NCBI RefSeq assembly: GCF_030163795.1
Contig: NZ_JASJOF010000003.1
Coordinates: 233,501-297,500, forward strand
DNA: 64,000 nt
Reading direction: 5' to 3'
DNA from: Roseicyclus marinus
GTDB taxonomy: Bacteria > Pseudomonadota > Alphaproteobacteria > Rhodobacterales > Rhodobacteraceae
Of the stretch, positions 45,253-57,393 are shown piece by piece. Position numbers and translations under genes: made by a program. Position 1 is the stretch's first letter. Each line of letters starts with the position of its first letter. The notes beneath the pieces are model-generated. The model did not search any database and had not been told where the DNA came from. It was given only the letters and a program-made list of their open reading frames with translations.

Positions 45253-46175
45253 GGCTGGACCGCGGCCTTTTCGGCAGGGGCCTTTTCGGGGCTGTCGGGC
45301 GCTGGCAGATCGCCGGCCACGGCGGGCGGCAGGCCCATCAGCATCCGGGTGATGGCGATCAGCTCGTCGCGCAATTGCGCGCGCGGCGTCACCCGGTCCA
45401 GCATCCCGTGATCCAGCAGGTATTCCGCGCGCTGGAACCCTTCGGGCAGCTTTTCCCGGATCGTCTGTTCGATCACGCGCGGCCCCGCGAAACAGATCAG
45501 GGCGTTGGGTTCGGCGATCTGGATATCGCCCAGCATCGCGTAGGAGGCCGTAACACCGCCCGTCGTCGGATGCGTCAGCACCACGATATAGGGCAGCCCC
45601 GCCTCCTTGAGCATTTGCACAGCCACGGTCGAGCGCGGCATCTGCATCAGCGACAGGATGCCCTCCTGCATCCGCGCGCCGCCAGCGGCCGAAAACAGGA
45701 TCAGCGGTCGTTTCAGCGCCACGGCCCGTTCGCAGGCCGCGACGATCGCATTGCCGACATACATGCCCATGGATCCGCCCATGAAGCTGAAATCCTGCGC
45801 CGCCGCCACGATGGGGGTGCGCCCGATCTCGCCCTCGGCGACCAGCATCGCCTCGGTCTCCCCGGTCGATTTCTGCGCCGCGCGCAGGCGTTCGGGGTAT
45901 TTCTTCTGGTCGCGGAATTTCAGCGGATCGTCGATGGGTTTGGGTACCGAAACCTCGGCAAAGACGCCGCCGTCGAACAGCGCCTCGAACCGCGCGCGGG
46001 GCGTGATCCCCATGTGATGACCGCAGCCGGTGCAGACGTTCAGCGCATCGGACAATTCGCGGTGGAACAGCATGGTTCCGCATTCGTCGCATTTGGTCCA
46101 CAGATTCTCGGGCATCTCGCGACGCGAGAAGATCGAGTTGATCCGGGGCCGGACGTAATTGGTAATCCAGTTCAT
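45249..46175 (-). CDS. accD: Acetyl-CoA carboxylase carboxyltransferase subunit beta AccD
   Basis: 308 aa. N-terminal zinc ribbon (CDECGTMLF and CTGCGHHMG) followed by the carboxyltransferase core with [19 protein letters not shown] and the acyl-CoA binding region [17 protein letters not shown]. It carries out the second half-reaction, moving CO2 from biotin to acetyl-CoA, with AccA. The ATG at 46175 ([12 protein letters not shown]) is the family start. The C-terminus is extended by a Pro/Ala-rich tail. Coupled to folC. Confidence 0.96.
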   Translation of the reverse strand: MNWITNYVRPRINSIFSRREMPENLWTKCDECGTMLFHRELSDALNVCTGCGHHMGITPRARFEALFDGGVFAEVSVPKPIDDPLKFRDQKKYPERLRAAQKSTGETEAMLVAEGEIGRTPIVAAAQDFSFMGGSMGMYVGNAIVAACERAVALKRPLILFSAAGGARMQEGILSLMQMPRSTVAVQMLKEAGLPYIVVLTHPTTGGVTASYAMLGDIQIAEPNALICFAGPRVIEQTIREKLPEGFQRAEYLLDHGMLDRVTPRAQLRDELIAITRMLMGLPPAVAGDLPAPDSPEKAPAEKAAVQP

Positions 46176-46270
46176 GCGGGGCTCCGCGCCATTCCGTGAC
46201 AAAGGCTGAGATAAGCGAGCCGGGCGCAGGTTGCAATCGGATCGGGGGTTTTGCCGCTGATGCCTGCAAA

Positions 46271-46330
46271 GGGGGCTCTGCCCCCGCCACCCGTTCCGGG
46301 TGCCTCCCCCGGGATATTTACGAAACGGAG
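46271..46330 (+). repeat. Intergenic terminator-like repeat, family 1, copy 2
   Basis: GGGGGCTCTGCCCCC hairpin, then CACCCG-TTC-CGGGTG, then CTCCCCCGGG, ATATTTA and CGAAACGGAG. Layout matches copy 1, with the middle stem changed by paired substitutions. It lies on the plus strand between two minus-strand genes, and its 3' part covers the last codons and stop of the CPBP gene. Confidence 0.85.
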
Positions 46331-47214
46331 AAACGGGGCCGGGTCGCAAAGCGGATGACAAGCCAGATCGCCAGCGTTACGCCCATGCCCGTCACCAGCA
46401 TCGGGCGCAGGTCGGCGGCGGGCACGCTGTCCATCGGCAGCGTATAGAGCGCAAGGCCCGACAGCGGGCCGTCGAGCGCGAGGAACAAGATCGCCACCGC
46501 GTTGTTGGCGAAATGAAACCCCCATGCCGCGCCGATCGTGCCCGTCCGCGCCGTCAGATCGGCGGCACACAGCGCAAAGAGGAACACCGCGCCCACCACG
46601 ATCCAGGCGTTGTCCCCCATGACCCCCGGCTGGAAATGCAAGATCGCGAACAGCGCCGACGGCAGCACCATCCACACAAGCGGCGAGGCGAAACGTGCGG
46701 CCAGCTGCGTCTGGATGTAGCCCCGGAACAGGATTTCCTCGGCCCCGGTCTGCACAAGGATGCTGACCAGCGCGAGGGGCAGGAAGGCGGCCCAAAGCCC
46801 CGGCTGGAGGTTCGCCACCGGCACCAGCCCCGAGGGGATCAGCGCGGTCAACCCGTTCAACAGCGCGCAGACCAGCGCGGCGATGACGAAATGGCGCAGC
46901 AGCCGTGCCCAAGGCCCGAACAGCGTCGCCAGCTTGCGCCGGTGCAAAAGCCGCGCGGCGAGGATCGGGCCAAGGCCCATGCCTACAAAGGTGGACAGCA
47001 CCAGAAGCGTCGCGGTCGGCGTCTCCGCGGTGGCCATGCGGGCCATCCATGTCGTCGCGCCATCGAACCCCGCGACGGCGACCAGCAGGCCGAAAATCAC
47101 GCCGATTCCCAGCACATAGACAGCCGTGACCAGCACGAGCCCCGTGGCCAGTCGCCAAAGCGCGGCCTGTTGGCGTGCGGGGGCCACGAATTCCGCATGG
47201 GCGGCGTACTGCAT
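46318..47214 (-). CDS. CPBP-family intramembrane glutamic endopeptidase
   Basis: 298 aa with about eight hydrophobic helices. The CPBP/Abi (Rce1-like) motifs are visible: [13 protein letters not shown] (two Glu and the Arg), FAILHFQPG and [14 protein letters not shown] with the conserved His/Asn. Members are membrane proteases or prenyl-protein-processing relatives; the bacterial substrate is generally unknown. The ATG at 47214 follows AGGATCG. The last codons and stop lie inside the family 1 repeat. Upstream divergent gene is ilvD. Confidence 0.88.
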   Translation of the reverse strand: MQYAAHAEFVAPARQQAALWRLATGLVLVTAVYVLGIGVIFGLLVAVAGFDGATTWMARMATAETPTATLLVLSTFVGMGLGPILAARLLHRRKLATLFGPWARLLRHFVIAALVCALLNGLTALIPSGLVPVANLQPGLWAAFLPLALVSILVQTGAEEILFRGYIQTQLAARFASPLVWMVLPSALFAILHFQPGVMGDNAWIVVGAVFLFALCAADLTARTGTIGAAWGFHFANNAVAILFLALDGPLSGLALYTLPMDSVPAADLRPMLVTGMGVTLAIWLVIRFATRPRFSVS

Positions 47215-47373
47215 CGATCCTGCCTTGATCCTGCCGTGTGCGGCTTTTGGTTGGGCACACTTTAGATGGGCAAAGCGGCGGCGGCAATCGCGCTTGTCTG
47301 GCCCGTCCCCCGCGTCTATTCCGGGGGGCAACGTGCCAGCCTTCACGCAGATACCAAAGGGAGAGCCCAAGCC

Positions 47374-49107
47374 ATGTCGTCGGGCAAGCTAGACAAATCC
47401 AAACTTCCCAGCCGCCATGTGACCGAGGGGCCCGCACGCGCGCCGCACCGGTCCTATTTCTATGCGATGGGGCTGAATGACGAGGAAATCCACCAGCCCT
47501 TCGTCGGCGTCGCCACCTGCTGGAACGAGGCTGCGCCCTGCAACATCGCGCTCAGCCGTCAGGCGCAATCGGTCAAGGTCGGCGTGAAAAAGGCCGGCGG
47601 GACGCCGCGCGAATTCACCACCATCACCGTGACCGACGGCATCGCCATGGGTCACGAGGGGATGCGCTCCAGCCTCGCCTCTCGCGATGCGATCACCGAC
47701 ACCGTGGAACTGACGATGCGCGGCCATTGCTACGACGCGCTGGTGGGTCTGGCGGGCTGCGACAAGTCGCTGCCGGGCATGATGATGGCCATGGTGCGGC
47801 TCAACGTGCCCTCCGTCTTCATCTACGGCGGCTCGATCCTGCCGGGTCGGCTCGACGGCCGCGACATCACCGTGCAGGACGTGTTCGAGGCCGTGGGCCA
47901 GCATCAGGCCGGCAATCTCTCGGACGAGGCGCTGGCGATCATCGAACGCGTCGCCTGCCCCAGCGCAGGCGCCTGCGGCGGTCAGTTCACCGCCAACACC
48001 ATGGCCTGCGTCTCCGAGGCGATTGGCCTTGCGCTGCCCAATTCCTCGGGCGCGCCCGCGCCCTATGAATCCCGCGACCAATACGGCATCGCCTCGGGCG
48101 AGGCGGTGATGAAGCTGCTCGCAACCGGCCTGCGCCCGCGCGATATCGTCACCCGCAAATCGCTGGAAAACGCGGCCCGCGTCGTGGCCTGCACCGGCGG
48201 TTCGACCAATGCGGGCCTGCACCTGCCTGCCATTGCGCACGAGGCCGGGATCGATTTCGACCTCTTCGATGTCTGCGAAATCTTCAAGGACACGCCCTAT
48301 TTCGTCGACATGAAGCCCGGCGGCCAATACGTCGCCAAGGACCTCTACGAGGTGGGCGGCGTGCCCGTCGTGATGAAGGAATTGCGCAAGATCGGCCTGA
48401 TCCACGAGGATTGCATGACCGTCACTGGCCGCACCATGGGTGAGGAACTCGACCTGATCGAGCACGAGGCCGACGGCAAGGTCATCCACCCCGCCGCAAC
48501 CCCCATCACCCCCACGGGCGGCGTCGTGGGCCTCAAAGGCAATCTCGCCCCCGAAGGTGCCATCGTGAAGGTCGCGGGCATGGCCCCCGAGCAGCAGGTC
48601 TTCACCGGCCCCGCCCGCGTCTTCGAATGCGAGGAAGACGCTTTTGAGGCGGTCAAGACCCGCGCCTACAAGGAAGGTGAGGTCATCGTGATCCGCAACG
48701 AGGGTCCGCGCGGCGGCCCCGGTATGCGCGAAATGCTGGCCACCACCAGCGCGCTCTCGGGTCAGGGCATGGGCAAGAAGGTTGCGCTGATCACCGATGG
48801 CCGGTTCTCGGGCGCGACCCGCGGCTTCTGCGTCGGCCATGTCGGTCCCGAGGCGGCGGTTGGCGGCCCCATCGGCCTGCTGAAAGACGGCGACATGATC
48901 ACCATCAACGCGATCACCGGCGAATTGTCCGTGGCGCTCTCCGAGGATGAGCTCGAGACCCGCCGCAAGGCATGGGCAGGCCCGCGCGAAACGATCTACG
49001 CCACCGGCGCGCTGTGGAAATACGCCCAGCTCGTCGGCCCCGCGGTCAAGGGCGCTGTCACCCATCCGGGGGGCACCCACGAGAAACATGTCTACGCCGA
49101 CCTGTAA
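47374..49107 (+). CDS. ilvD: Dihydroxy-acid dehydratase IlvD
   Basis: 577 aa. Iron-sulfur cluster and active-site motifs: [23 protein letters not shown] and [17 protein letters not shown]-terminal segments [21 protein letters not shown] and [12 protein letters not shown] are conserved. It dehydrates dihydroxy-isovalerate and dihydroxy-methylvalerate in branched-chain amino-acid synthesis. The ATG at 47374 follows AAAGGGAG; the open frame 36 codons upstream is not conserved. The end overlaps the lipoprotein gene by 20 nt. ilvA lies 6.5 kb downstream. Confidence 0.97.
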   Translation: MSSGKLDKSKLPSRHVTEGPARAPHRSYFYAMGLNDEEIHQPFVGVATCWNEAAPCNIALSRQAQSVKVGVKKAGGTPREFTTITVTDGIAMGHEGMRSSLASRDAITDTVELTMRGHCYDALVGLAGCDKSLPGMMMAMVRLNVPSVFIYGGSILPGRLDGRDITVQDVFEAVGQHQAGNLSDEALAIIERVACPSAGACGGQFTANTMACVSEAIGLALPNSSGAPAPYESRDQYGIASGEAVMKLLATGLRPRDIVTRKSLENAARVVACTGGSTNAGLHLPAIAHEAGIDFDLFDVCEIFKDTPYFVDMKPGGQYVAKDLYEVGGVPVVMKELRKIGLIHEDCMTVTGRTMGEELDLIEHEADGKVIHPAATPITPTGGVVGLKGNLAPEGAIVKVAGMAPEQQVFTGPARVFECEEDAFEAVKTRAYKEGEVIVIRNEGPRGGPGMREMLATTSALSGQGMGKKVALITDGRFSGATRGFCVGHVGPEAAVGGPIGLLKDGDMITINAITGELSVALSEDELETRRKAWAGPRETIYATGALWKYAQLVGPAVKGAVTHPGGTHEKHVYADL

Positions 49108-49906
49108 TCCTCCAAGGCCTTGGCAGGCCGCCCGCGTGGCGGCCTGTCTTGCCGCCGTGGCGCTTCTGGCAGGTTGCGGCGGCGGCTTTCTCTGGGGCGG
49201 TGCCGAAGACGCCCCGACCGAGGTCGCGGTCACGCAGGATCTGATCGTCATCACCGGCCCCGAGGGCTATTGCGTCGATCCCACCGCCACCCGCAGCAGC
49301 GAGGATACGGGCTTTGTCCTGATGGGTAATTGCGCCGCCATCGCCAATTCCCGCCGCGTGGTGCAACCCGCCACCCCGGCCGTGCTGACCGCCGCCGTCG
49401 CCGCCCCCTCCGCAGGGGGGCGTCTCGCCGACAGCATGGGCGGCCTCGACGCGTTCTTCCGCTCCGAGGATGGTCTGCGTCTGGTCAGCCGCGCAGGCGA
49501 TCCTTCCACTGTCACGATCCTCGAAACCCTGATCGATGGTGATGTCTTCCTCCTCAATGCCAGCGACAGCAGCGAAGGCGCGATCGAGGGCGTGCAGCCC
49601 GACTACTGGCGCGCCTATCTCGACATCGGCGACCGCCTTGCCACGCTGTCGGTCATCGCGCTCGAAGATCGCGCCCTGAGCCGGGAGGAAAGTCTCGAAA
49701 CCCTGCGCGGCTTCGTCGCCGCGGTCCGGCAGGCCAATCTCGCTCCTGTCCCGCCCGGGGCCGTTCTGCCTCAGGGCGTGCCGATCGCGCCACTGGGCGA
49801 ACCCGCCGCACCGGCGGCCGTGCCGCTCGACCCGCCGCCGCGCGCGATCCCGCCCGATGGCCGTCGCCTCTTTAACATCGGTATTTTTCGGCGCATCTTC
49901 GGGTAA
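49088..49906 (+). CDS. Putative lipoprotein of unknown function
   Basis: 272 aa. Signal sequence with lipobox LAGC, Cys at about residue 28 ([10 protein letters not shown]). The middle has [20 protein letters not shown] and a run with [15 protein letters not shown]. The C-terminal 50 residues are Pro-rich ([18 protein letters not shown]) and end in IFRRIFG. No enzyme motif. The start overlaps ilvD by 20 nt in another frame, the ATG at 49088 being the only one that gives a signal peptide. I recall similar exported proteins in Rhodobacteraceae but cannot name a family. Confidence 0.7.
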   Translation: MSTPTCNPPRPWQAARVAACLAAVALLAGCGGGFLWGGAEDAPTEVAVTQDLIVITGPEGYCVDPTATRSSEDTGFVLMGNCAAIANSRRVVQPATPAVLTAAVAAPSAGGRLADSMGGLDAFFRSEDGLRLVSRAGDPSTVTILETLIDGDVFLLNASDSSEGAIEGVQPDYWRAYLDIGDRLATLSVIALEDRALSREESLETLRGFVAAVRQANLAPVPPGAVLPQGVPIAPLGEPAAPAAVPLDPPPRAIPPDGRRLFNIGIFRRIFG

Positions 49907-49935
49907 CGCGCCGACGGTCACGAGTAAGGTTTGTA

Positions 49936-50709
49936 ATGGGAAATCAACGTCTCGGATTTCTGGATCGCTTCGGATTGTCCCGAACGCTTGGCCGGTGGAC
50001 CCGCGCCATGCAGGCACCCGCCGTTTTGCCGGCGCGGGATCTTGCCAGTTTGCATAGCCAGATGCGCATGACGCGCGACCGCATCGACGGCCTTGCCGCG
50101 CAGGCGCAGCTTGCGTTGCTGCAACGCGCCGTGGCCGATGACGGCATCGACCGGCCCGATCAATGCGATTGGGCCGAACGTTCCGCACCGTGGCGCCACC
50201 GGGTTACACCGCGCGGGCAGGTCCGCCCCGGCTCGCCGCATCAGGTCGGCGGCGGCATGACCCTGTTCCACGACGCCGCCGAGGCGGACCTCGTGTTGCG
50301 GCAAGATCCCGCGCCGCCGGGTCTGCACGGCCCTCTGTTCGCCCTCGTCTTCGAGGTCTACCGCTTCGACGGATCCTTCCTCTCGCTGGTGCAGGACCTG
50401 CCCGAAACCGCCTTGCAGGGTCTGACGCGCAACCATTTCGTCTCCGTCCACCTGCGCATGACCCGCGAGCACCCGATCGAGGTCTATGCCCGCCTCAACG
50501 TGCAGCACGGCCCCAATCAGGAACAACTGGTCCGCCAGATCGCGTTCCGGGACGATATCGGGCGGGCCGAATTCGACCTCGCCTACACCAAGATCAACGA
50601 GAAACGCATCGAAAAGGCTTGGCTCGACCTGATCCTCGAAGGCCCCGAGATGAACCGTCTGGCGATCCTCGACATGGTCGTCCTGCGCGCCCCTCGGGCG
50701 GATATCTGA
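49936..50709 (+). CDS. DUF6478-type conserved protein
   Basis: 257 aa, no signal peptide or membrane segment. The N-terminal third is helical and Arg-rich. The C-terminal part has FALVFEVYRFDGSFLSLVQDLP, LNVQHGPNQEQLVR, FDLAYTKINEKRIEKAWLDLI and FEGPEM-like LEGPEMNRLAI. These segments match my memory of the Rhodobacteraceae family DUF6478, of unknown role. It is 29 nt after the lipoprotein and 12 nt before the next small gene, so the three probably share a transcript. Confidence 0.72.
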   Translation: MGNQRLGFLDRFGLSRTLGRWTRAMQAPAVLPARDLASLHSQMRMTRDRIDGLAAQAQLALLQRAVADDGIDRPDQCDWAERSAPWRHRVTPRGQVRPGSPHQVGGGMTLFHDAAEADLVLRQDPAPPGLHGPLFALVFEVYRFDGSFLSLVQDLPETALQGLTRNHFVSVHLRMTREHPIEVYARLNVQHGPNQEQLVRQIAFRDDIGRAEFDLAYTKINEKRIEKAWLDLILEGPEMNRLAILDMVVLRAPRADI

Positions 50710-50721
50710 GAAAGGATGCCG

Positions 50722-51096
50722 ATGACCGATCTGTCGCTCACCCGTGTCCGGTTGCAGGGCGGCCGCTACGAGGCGCTGCTCGATGCCGCCGCGCCGACCG
50801 CGATCGAAGCGGTCCATGACGGCAAGGTCATCGCGGTCGCGCGGCTCTCTCCCGAAGACAGCGCGCCGGGCCGGTTCCGCGTCGCCCTCGACCTGCCCGC
50901 CATCGTGATCGGCGAGGGCGTTCAGATCGTCACCATCCGCGCCGCGCAATCGGGCCACGTCCTCGACCGTGTCACCCTGATGTCTGGCGATCCGCTGGAC
51001 GAGGATATCAGGGCCGAGCTGGCCCTGCTCCGCGACGAGCTGGAATTGCTCAAGCATGCGTTCCGCCGCCATTGTGCCGACACCACCGGCCGCTGA
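50722..51096 (+). CDS. Small conserved hypothetical protein
   Basis: 124 aa, cytoplasmic by composition. It is beta-rich in the first 90 residues (LSLTRVRLQGGRYEALLDA, PAIVIGEGVQIVTIRAAQ) with a helical C-terminus (LLRDELELLKHAFRRH). The ATG at 50722 sits 5-6 nt after AAAGG; a second ATG at 50716 touches the ribosome site and is less likely. It follows the DUF6478 gene by 12 nt and probably works with it. No family recognised. Confidence 0.68.
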   Translation: MTDLSLTRVRLQGGRYEALLDAAAPTAIEAVHDGKVIAVARLSPEDSAPGRFRVALDLPAIVIGEGVQIVTIRAAQSGHVLDRVTLMSGDPLDEDIRAELALLRDELELLKHAFRRHCADTTGR

Positions 51097-51152
51097 CCGG
51101 ATGCACCGATGACGCCGCGTTGCGCGTGACACAGGCGGTGTCTCCCGGTTAG

Positions 51153-53218
<2,066 letters not shown>

Positions 53219-53219
<1 letters not shown>

Positions 53220-53278
53220 GGGGCGCTGCCCCCGTCGCCTTTGGCGACTCCCCCGGAGTTTTTTGGCCAAGATGAAGG
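53219..53278 (+). repeat. Intergenic terminator-like repeat, family 1, copy 3
   Basis: GGGGGCGCTGCCCCC hairpin, then GTCGCC-TTT-GGCGAC, then CTCCCCCGGAG with a run of six T and GGCCAAGATGAAG. It begins at the last base of the fadH stop codon. The CTCC/GGAG stem followed by T6 can act as a terminator. Together with the argG terminator it occupies the ends of a 304-nt gap (53220-53523); I see nothing else in the middle of that gap (53279-53456). Confidence 0.85.
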
Positions 53279-53456
53279 GGCAGATTGCCTCAAGGCGCAC
53301 CCCGCGCCCGGCCTTGGCGGATTGGCTACCGCTGTGTCCGGGTCACGGGGCTTCTTCACCTTGGACGCCGAATCGCTCTCCAGCTATCGGCGCAGGCCCA
53401 ATCTCGCCCGTTAACCTTAACGCGCGGTGAACAGGGGCAAGCGCGCGCCGCTCCCC

Positions 53457-53487
53457 TTCATCTTGGTGAAAAAACTCCCGCCGGAGG
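53457..53487 (-). terminator. argG terminator, related to the 3' part of repeat family 1
   Basis: On the minus strand, CTCC-GGCG-GGAG forms a short stem followed by six T, then CACCAAGATGAAG. The tail matches copy 3 (CCAAGATGAAG) while the upstream hairpins differ. It begins 37 nt after the argG stop. Confidence 0.7.
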
Positions 53488-53523
53488 CTCCCGCAGACAG
53501 CCACGGGCGGTGGCCTCAGGGGA

Positions 53524-54750
53524 TCAGCCCTTCAGCCGCCGATTGCGTGCCGCGATCAGCTTCAGCCGCAGCGCGTTGAGCTGGATGAAGCCCTGCGCGT
53601 CCTTCTGATCGTAGGCGCCTGCATCCTCCTCGAAGGTCACATGCGCCTCGGAATAAAGCGACCGATCCGACCAGCGCGCCACCGTCCGCGCCGACCCCTT
53701 GTAGAGCTTCACCCGCACAATGCCCGCCACATGCTCCTGGCTCTTGTCGATCAGCGCCTGCAGCATCTCCCGCTCGGGCGAGAACCAGAAGCCGTTGTAG
53801 ATCAGCTCCGCGTAGCGCGGCATGATCGAATCCTTCAGGTGGCCGGCACCCGAATCCAGCGTGATCTGCTCGATCCCGCGATGCGCCTCCAAAAGGATCG
53901 TGCCGCCGGGCGTCTCGTAGATGCCGCGCGACTTCATCCCGACAAAGCGGTTTTCCACCAGATCGAGCCGGCCCACCCCATGCTTGCCGCCAAGCTCGTT
54001 GAGCTTGGTCAGGATCGTGGCGGGCGACATGGCCACGCCGTCGATCGCCACTGCATCGCCACGCTCGAAGGTGATTTCCACCATCTCGGGCTGATCGGGC
54101 GCATCCTCGGGATGGACGGTGCGCTGGTAGACGTAATCGGGCGCTTCCTCGCCGGGGTTTTCCAGAACCTTCCCCTCGGAGGAGGTGTGCAACAGGTTCG
54201 CATCGACGCTGAAGGGCGCTTCGCCGCGCTTGTCCTTGGCGATGGGGATCTGGTTGGCCTCGGCGAATTCCAGAAGCTTGGTGCGCGAGGTCAGGTCCCA
54301 CAACCGCCACGGCGCGATCACCTTGATCTCGGGGTTCAGCGCATAGGCGGACAGCTCGAACCGTACCTGGTCGTTGCCCTTGCCCGTCGCGCCATGGCTG
54401 ACCGCATCAGCGCCCGTCATCGCCGCGATCTCGACCAGCCGCTTGGAAATCAGCGGCCGCGCGATCGACGTGCCGAGCAGGTACAATCCTTCATAGAGCG
54501 CATTGGCCCGGAACATCGGGAAGACGAAATCGCGTACGAATTCCTCGCGCAGATCCTCGATGAAGATATTTTCGGGCGCGATCCCCAGCATCTCGGCCTT
54601 CTTGCGCGCCGGCTCCAGCTCTTCGCCCTGGCCCAAATCGGCGGTGAAGGTCACGACCTCGCAGCCATATTCCGTCTGCAGCCATTTCAGGATGATCGAG
54701 GTGTCGAGACCGCCGGAATAGGCAAGGACGACCTTCTTCGGTGCAGACAT
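53524..54750 (-). CDS. argG: Argininosuccinate synthase ArgG
   Basis: 408 aa. ATP-binding motif [19 protein letters not shown] near the N-terminus; [19 protein letters not shown], then [10 protein letters not shown] and the C-terminal [19 protein letters not shown]. It condenses citrulline and aspartate in arginine synthesis. The start is the family start ([14 protein letters not shown]). Divergent from a membrane-protein gene; a candidate promoter lies 38-66 nt upstream, and a T6 terminator follows. Confidence 0.97.
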   Translation of the reverse strand: MSAPKKVVLAYSGGLDTSIILKWLQTEYGCEVVTFTADLGQGEELEPARKKAEMLGIAPENIFIEDLREEFVRDFVFPMFRANALYEGLYLLGTSIARPLISKRLVEIAAMTGADAVSHGATGKGNDQVRFELSAYALNPEIKVIAPWRLWDLTSRTKLLEFAEANQIPIAKDKRGEAPFSVDANLLHTSSEGKVLENPGEEAPDYVYQRTVHPEDAPDQPEMVEITFERGDAVAIDGVAMSPATILTKLNELGGKHGVGRLDLVENRFVGMKSRGIYETPGGTILLEAHRGIEQITLDSGAGHLKDSIMPRYAELIYNGFWFSPEREMLQALIDKSQEHVAGIVRVKLYKGSARTVARWSDRSLYSEAHVTFEEDAGAYDQKDAQGFIQLNALRLKLIAARNRRLKG

Positions 54751-54787
54751 GGCGCGGGCTCCATCGGCTTTCGGATTGACCGCGCGG

Positions 54788-54816
54788 GCGATACCGGGTT
54801 TTCACTCGATGGGCAA
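54788..54816 (-). promoter_or_regulatory. Candidate promoter of argG
   Basis: On the minus strand TTGCCC (54816-54811), a 17-nt spacer, then TATCGC (54793-54788). Correct spacing and 38 nt before the start, but only a moderate consensus match. No arginine-repressor operator was recognised. Confidence 0.4.
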
Positions 54817-54833
54817 GGTGACCGGAGGGTGTG

Positions 54834-55622
54834 ATGGATTACGGGTATCAATTGCTGCGCCATGTCGTGCAGCAGGTCTTCGGCAACCTGCGGCAGGCGG
54901 CGCAGCTGACGCTGGCGCTGTTCGTCCTGCCGCTGGCCGGTTTCGTCCTGCTCACCGGCGGCACGGCGGCGGGCGTGGCCGAGGGGTTCGGCGGCGGCAC
55001 CCTTCTTGGCATGCTCCTGCTGATCGTCGTGGCCGTCACCGCCTATGGCTGGGCGGCGGTCGGCTGGCACCGCTATGTCCTGCTCGAAGAGACGGGCAAC
55101 GGCCTGATCCCGCCATGGCGGGGCGACCGGATCCTGTCCTACCTCGGACGCGCCATCGCCGTGGGCCTCGTCGTGATCCTTGCCGTGATGGGCGGGTCGC
55201 TCGTGGTTGGCCTGATCGCGGCTGTCACGCAATCCTTCGCCGTGGCGCTGGTCCTCGGCATCGGCCTCGTTTTCCTTGCCTCTTGGGTCGCCACGCGGAT
55301 CGGCCTTGTTCTCCCCGCCGCGGCGCTGGGCGAGAGTATGAGCTTGCGCGAAAGCTGGACGATCACGCGCCCCGTCGCCAGCCAGATCCTCCTGCCCCTG
55401 ATCGTCATCGCGCTGGTCGCGGGGCTTGCGCAGCAGCTTGTCCTGCTGATCTTCGGGCAAAGCGTCACGGTCGAGATGTTCGGCGTGGCGCAGGACCAGA
55501 TCGTGCTTTCGGTCCCGGGGCAGGTCATCAACGGGCTCCTGTCCTGGCTGCAGATCCTCGTGAACCTCGCCCTGATGACCACGCTCTACGGCAATCTTGT
55601 CGAGGGGCGGCAACTCAACTGA
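54834..55622 (+). CDS. Integral membrane protein of unknown function
   Basis: 262 aa with about six hydrophobic segments (for example residues 25-45, 55-78, 105-130, 138-160, 190-212 and 235-252). Motifs include GWHRYVLLEE and ESMSLRESWTITRP, the latter resembling a loop found in several small alphaproteobacterial membrane proteins. No transporter signature. ATG at 54834 follows GGAGG by 5 nt; a GTG one codon earlier is also possible. It precedes ilvA by 39 nt on the same strand, so may be co-transcribed. Confidence 0.72.
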   Translation: MDYGYQLLRHVVQQVFGNLRQAAQLTLALFVLPLAGFVLLTGGTAAGVAEGFGGGTLLGMLLLIVVAVTAYGWAAVGWHRYVLLEETGNGLIPPWRGDRILSYLGRAIAVGLVVILAVMGGSLVVGLIAAVTQSFAVALVLGIGLVFLASWVATRIGLVLPAAALGESMSLRESWTITRPVASQILLPLIVIALVAGLAQQLVLLIFGQSVTVEMFGVAQDQIVLSVPGQVINGLLSWLQILVNLALMTTLYGNLVEGRQLN

Positions 55623-55661
55623 CACTGGACAGGACCGGGGCTTTCCGGCAGGCCGGGGATC

Positions 55662-56909
55662 ATGATGGATTTCGCCGATCACGCCCGCGCTGCGACCCTT
55701 GCCCTGCGGGATCTGTTCCCGCCCACGCCGCTCCAGCGCAACCTGCACCTGTCCGAACGCTTCGGCGCCGATATCTGGCTGAAACGGGAGGATCTGTCGC
55801 CGGTCCGCTCCTACAAGCTGCGCGGCGCGTTCAACGCCATGCGCAAGGTGCTGGCGGCTGATCCTTCGGCCTCGCGCTTCGTCTGCGCCAGCGCGGGCAA
55901 CCATGCCCAGGGCGTGGCCTTCGTCTGCGCCCATTTCGGCGTGACCGGGCGCATCTTCATGCCCGTCACCACCCCGGAACAGAAGATCATGAAAACCCGG
56001 ACCTTCGGCGCCGGCCGGGTCGAGATCGTGCTGACAGGTGATTTCTTCGATGAAACGCTGGCCGCGGCCAAGGCCGAATGCGCCGCCACCGGCGCGCATT
56101 TCCTGTCGCCCTTCGACGATCCGGACGTGATCGAGGGGCAATCTTCCGTCGCGGTCGAAATGCTCGATGAAATGGGGCAGGCCCCCGACCGGTTGATCCT
56201 GCCTGTGGGCGGCGGCGGCCTGTCGGCGGGCATGATCTCGTATCTCGATGCCGTGGGGGCGGCGACGCGGGTGACATTGGTGGAACCGGCGGGGGGCGCC
56301 AGCCTGTCGGCCGCGCTGAAAACCGGTGCGCCCCAGACTATCCCGATCACCGACACTTTCGTCGACGGGGCCGCCGTCGCCCGCATCGGCGACCGCACCT
56401 TCGACGTGTTGCGCAAGCTGTCGCCCGCCGATGTTCTGATCGCGCCGGAAAACCGGATCTGCGTCACCATTCAGGAAATGCTCAACATCGAGGGTATCGT
56501 TCTGGAACCCGCCGGCGCGCTGTCCGTCGATGTCCTCGCCGAGATGCGCGAACAGATCGCGGGCCAGACGGTCGTTTGCGTCACCTCGGGCGGCAATTTC
56601 GATTTCGAACGCCTGCCCGAGGTCAAGGAACGCGCCCAGAACTGGCAGGGCCTCAAGAAATACTTCATCCTCCGCCTGCCGCAGCGCCCCGGTGCGCTCC
56701 GCGATTTCCTCGACCTGCTGGGGCCGGACGACAATATCGCCCGCTTCGAATACCTGAAAAAGAACAGCCGCAATTTCGGCTCGGTCCTGATCGGGATCGA
56801 AACCAACGATGCTGCGAATTTCGAGTCGATGATCGCCCGCGTCACCTCGCGCGGGTTTGGCTTCCGCGACATCACCGCAGACGAGGTTCTGGCCGATTTC
56901 CTGATCTGA
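55662..56909 (+). CDS. ilvA: Threonine ammonia-lyase IlvA (short form)
   Basis: 415 aa PLP enzyme. The lysine that binds PLP is in SPVRSYKLRGAFNAM; the phosphate loop is in PVGGGGLSAGMISYL, and ASAGNHAQGVAFV is conserved. The C-terminal part (about residues 325-415, KKYFILRLPQRPGALRDFLD) is one ACT-like regulatory domain, as in the shorter B. subtilis-type enzymes rather than the 514-residue E. coli form. It converts threonine to 2-oxobutanoate for isoleucine synthesis, matching ilvD in the same region. Starts ATG-ATG; either may be used. Confidence 0.94.
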   Translation: MMDFADHARAATLALRDLFPPTPLQRNLHLSERFGADIWLKREDLSPVRSYKLRGAFNAMRKVLAADPSASRFVCASAGNHAQGVAFVCAHFGVTGRIFMPVTTPEQKIMKTRTFGAGRVEIVLTGDFFDETLAAAKAECAATGAHFLSPFDDPDVIEGQSSVAVEMLDEMGQAPDRLILPVGGGGLSAGMISYLDAVGAATRVTLVEPAGGASLSAALKTGAPQTIPITDTFVDGAAVARIGDRTFDVLRKLSPADVLIAPENRICVTIQEMLNIEGIVLEPAGALSVDVLAEMREQIAGQTVVCVTSGGNFDFERLPEVKERAQNWQGLKKYFILRLPQRPGALRDFLDLLGPDDNIARFEYLKKNSRNFGSVLIGIETNDAANFESMIARVTSRGFGFRDITADEVLADFLI

Positions 56910-56918
56910 TCTCCCGGC

Positions 56919-57245
56919 TCAGGCCGCGCTGGCCAGACCGGGGATATCGGGCGCGATGGCCGCTAGCGACAGGGCGAAAATCTCTGCGATGGCGGCAATG
57001 TCGGGGGACGCGCCGATACGACAGGCGGCTTCGGCCCGGCCGCAGGCCTCGGCCATGGCGGACAGTCCCAGATTGGCGGCGCTGCCGCGCAGGAAATGGA
57101 AATCGGCCGCCGTGGCGCGGGCCGGATCGCCTGTCAGCCGGTCCAGATGTTCGGTCATCTCGGCCACGAAGACACAAGCCAGATCGGCGAAATCCTCCGC
57201 CCCGATATCCTCTCGCAATCCGTCCAGACGAGTCCTGTCGATCAT
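56919..57245 (-). CDS. Histidine phosphotransfer (Hpt) domain protein
   Basis: 108 aa, a stand-alone Hpt four-helix bundle. The phospho-accepting residue is probably His50 in DFHFLRGSAANLGLSAM, which matches the HxL(K/R)GSAxxLG pattern. It lacks a kinase domain and so relays phosphate between a hybrid kinase and a response regulator. It ends 9 nt from the convergent ilvA stop and is divergent, with a 148-nt gap, from a response-regulator phosphatase, a likely partner. Confidence 0.85.
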   Translation of the reverse strand: MIDRTRLDGLREDIGAEDFADLACVFVAEMTEHLDRLTGDPARATAADFHFLRGSAANLGLSAMAEACGRAEAACRIGASPDIAAIAEIFALSLAAIAPDIPGLASAA

Positions 57246-57393
57246 CAGCGCGCTCCCTGCCGATGGACGCAGAATGCGGCCCTTGCCTTAACGCATTCTT
57301 ACCAACCGCGTCAGGCTTGTATCGGATTGTCCGCTTCATCCCCCGTTAATCCCTCTGCCTGCATGGAGCGCCGTCTCACGCGCGCAGGTTTCC

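Noticed and set aside
53279-53456. Small gene in the fadH-argG gap
   Set aside because: Short frames exist, but none has a ribosome site or protein-like composition.
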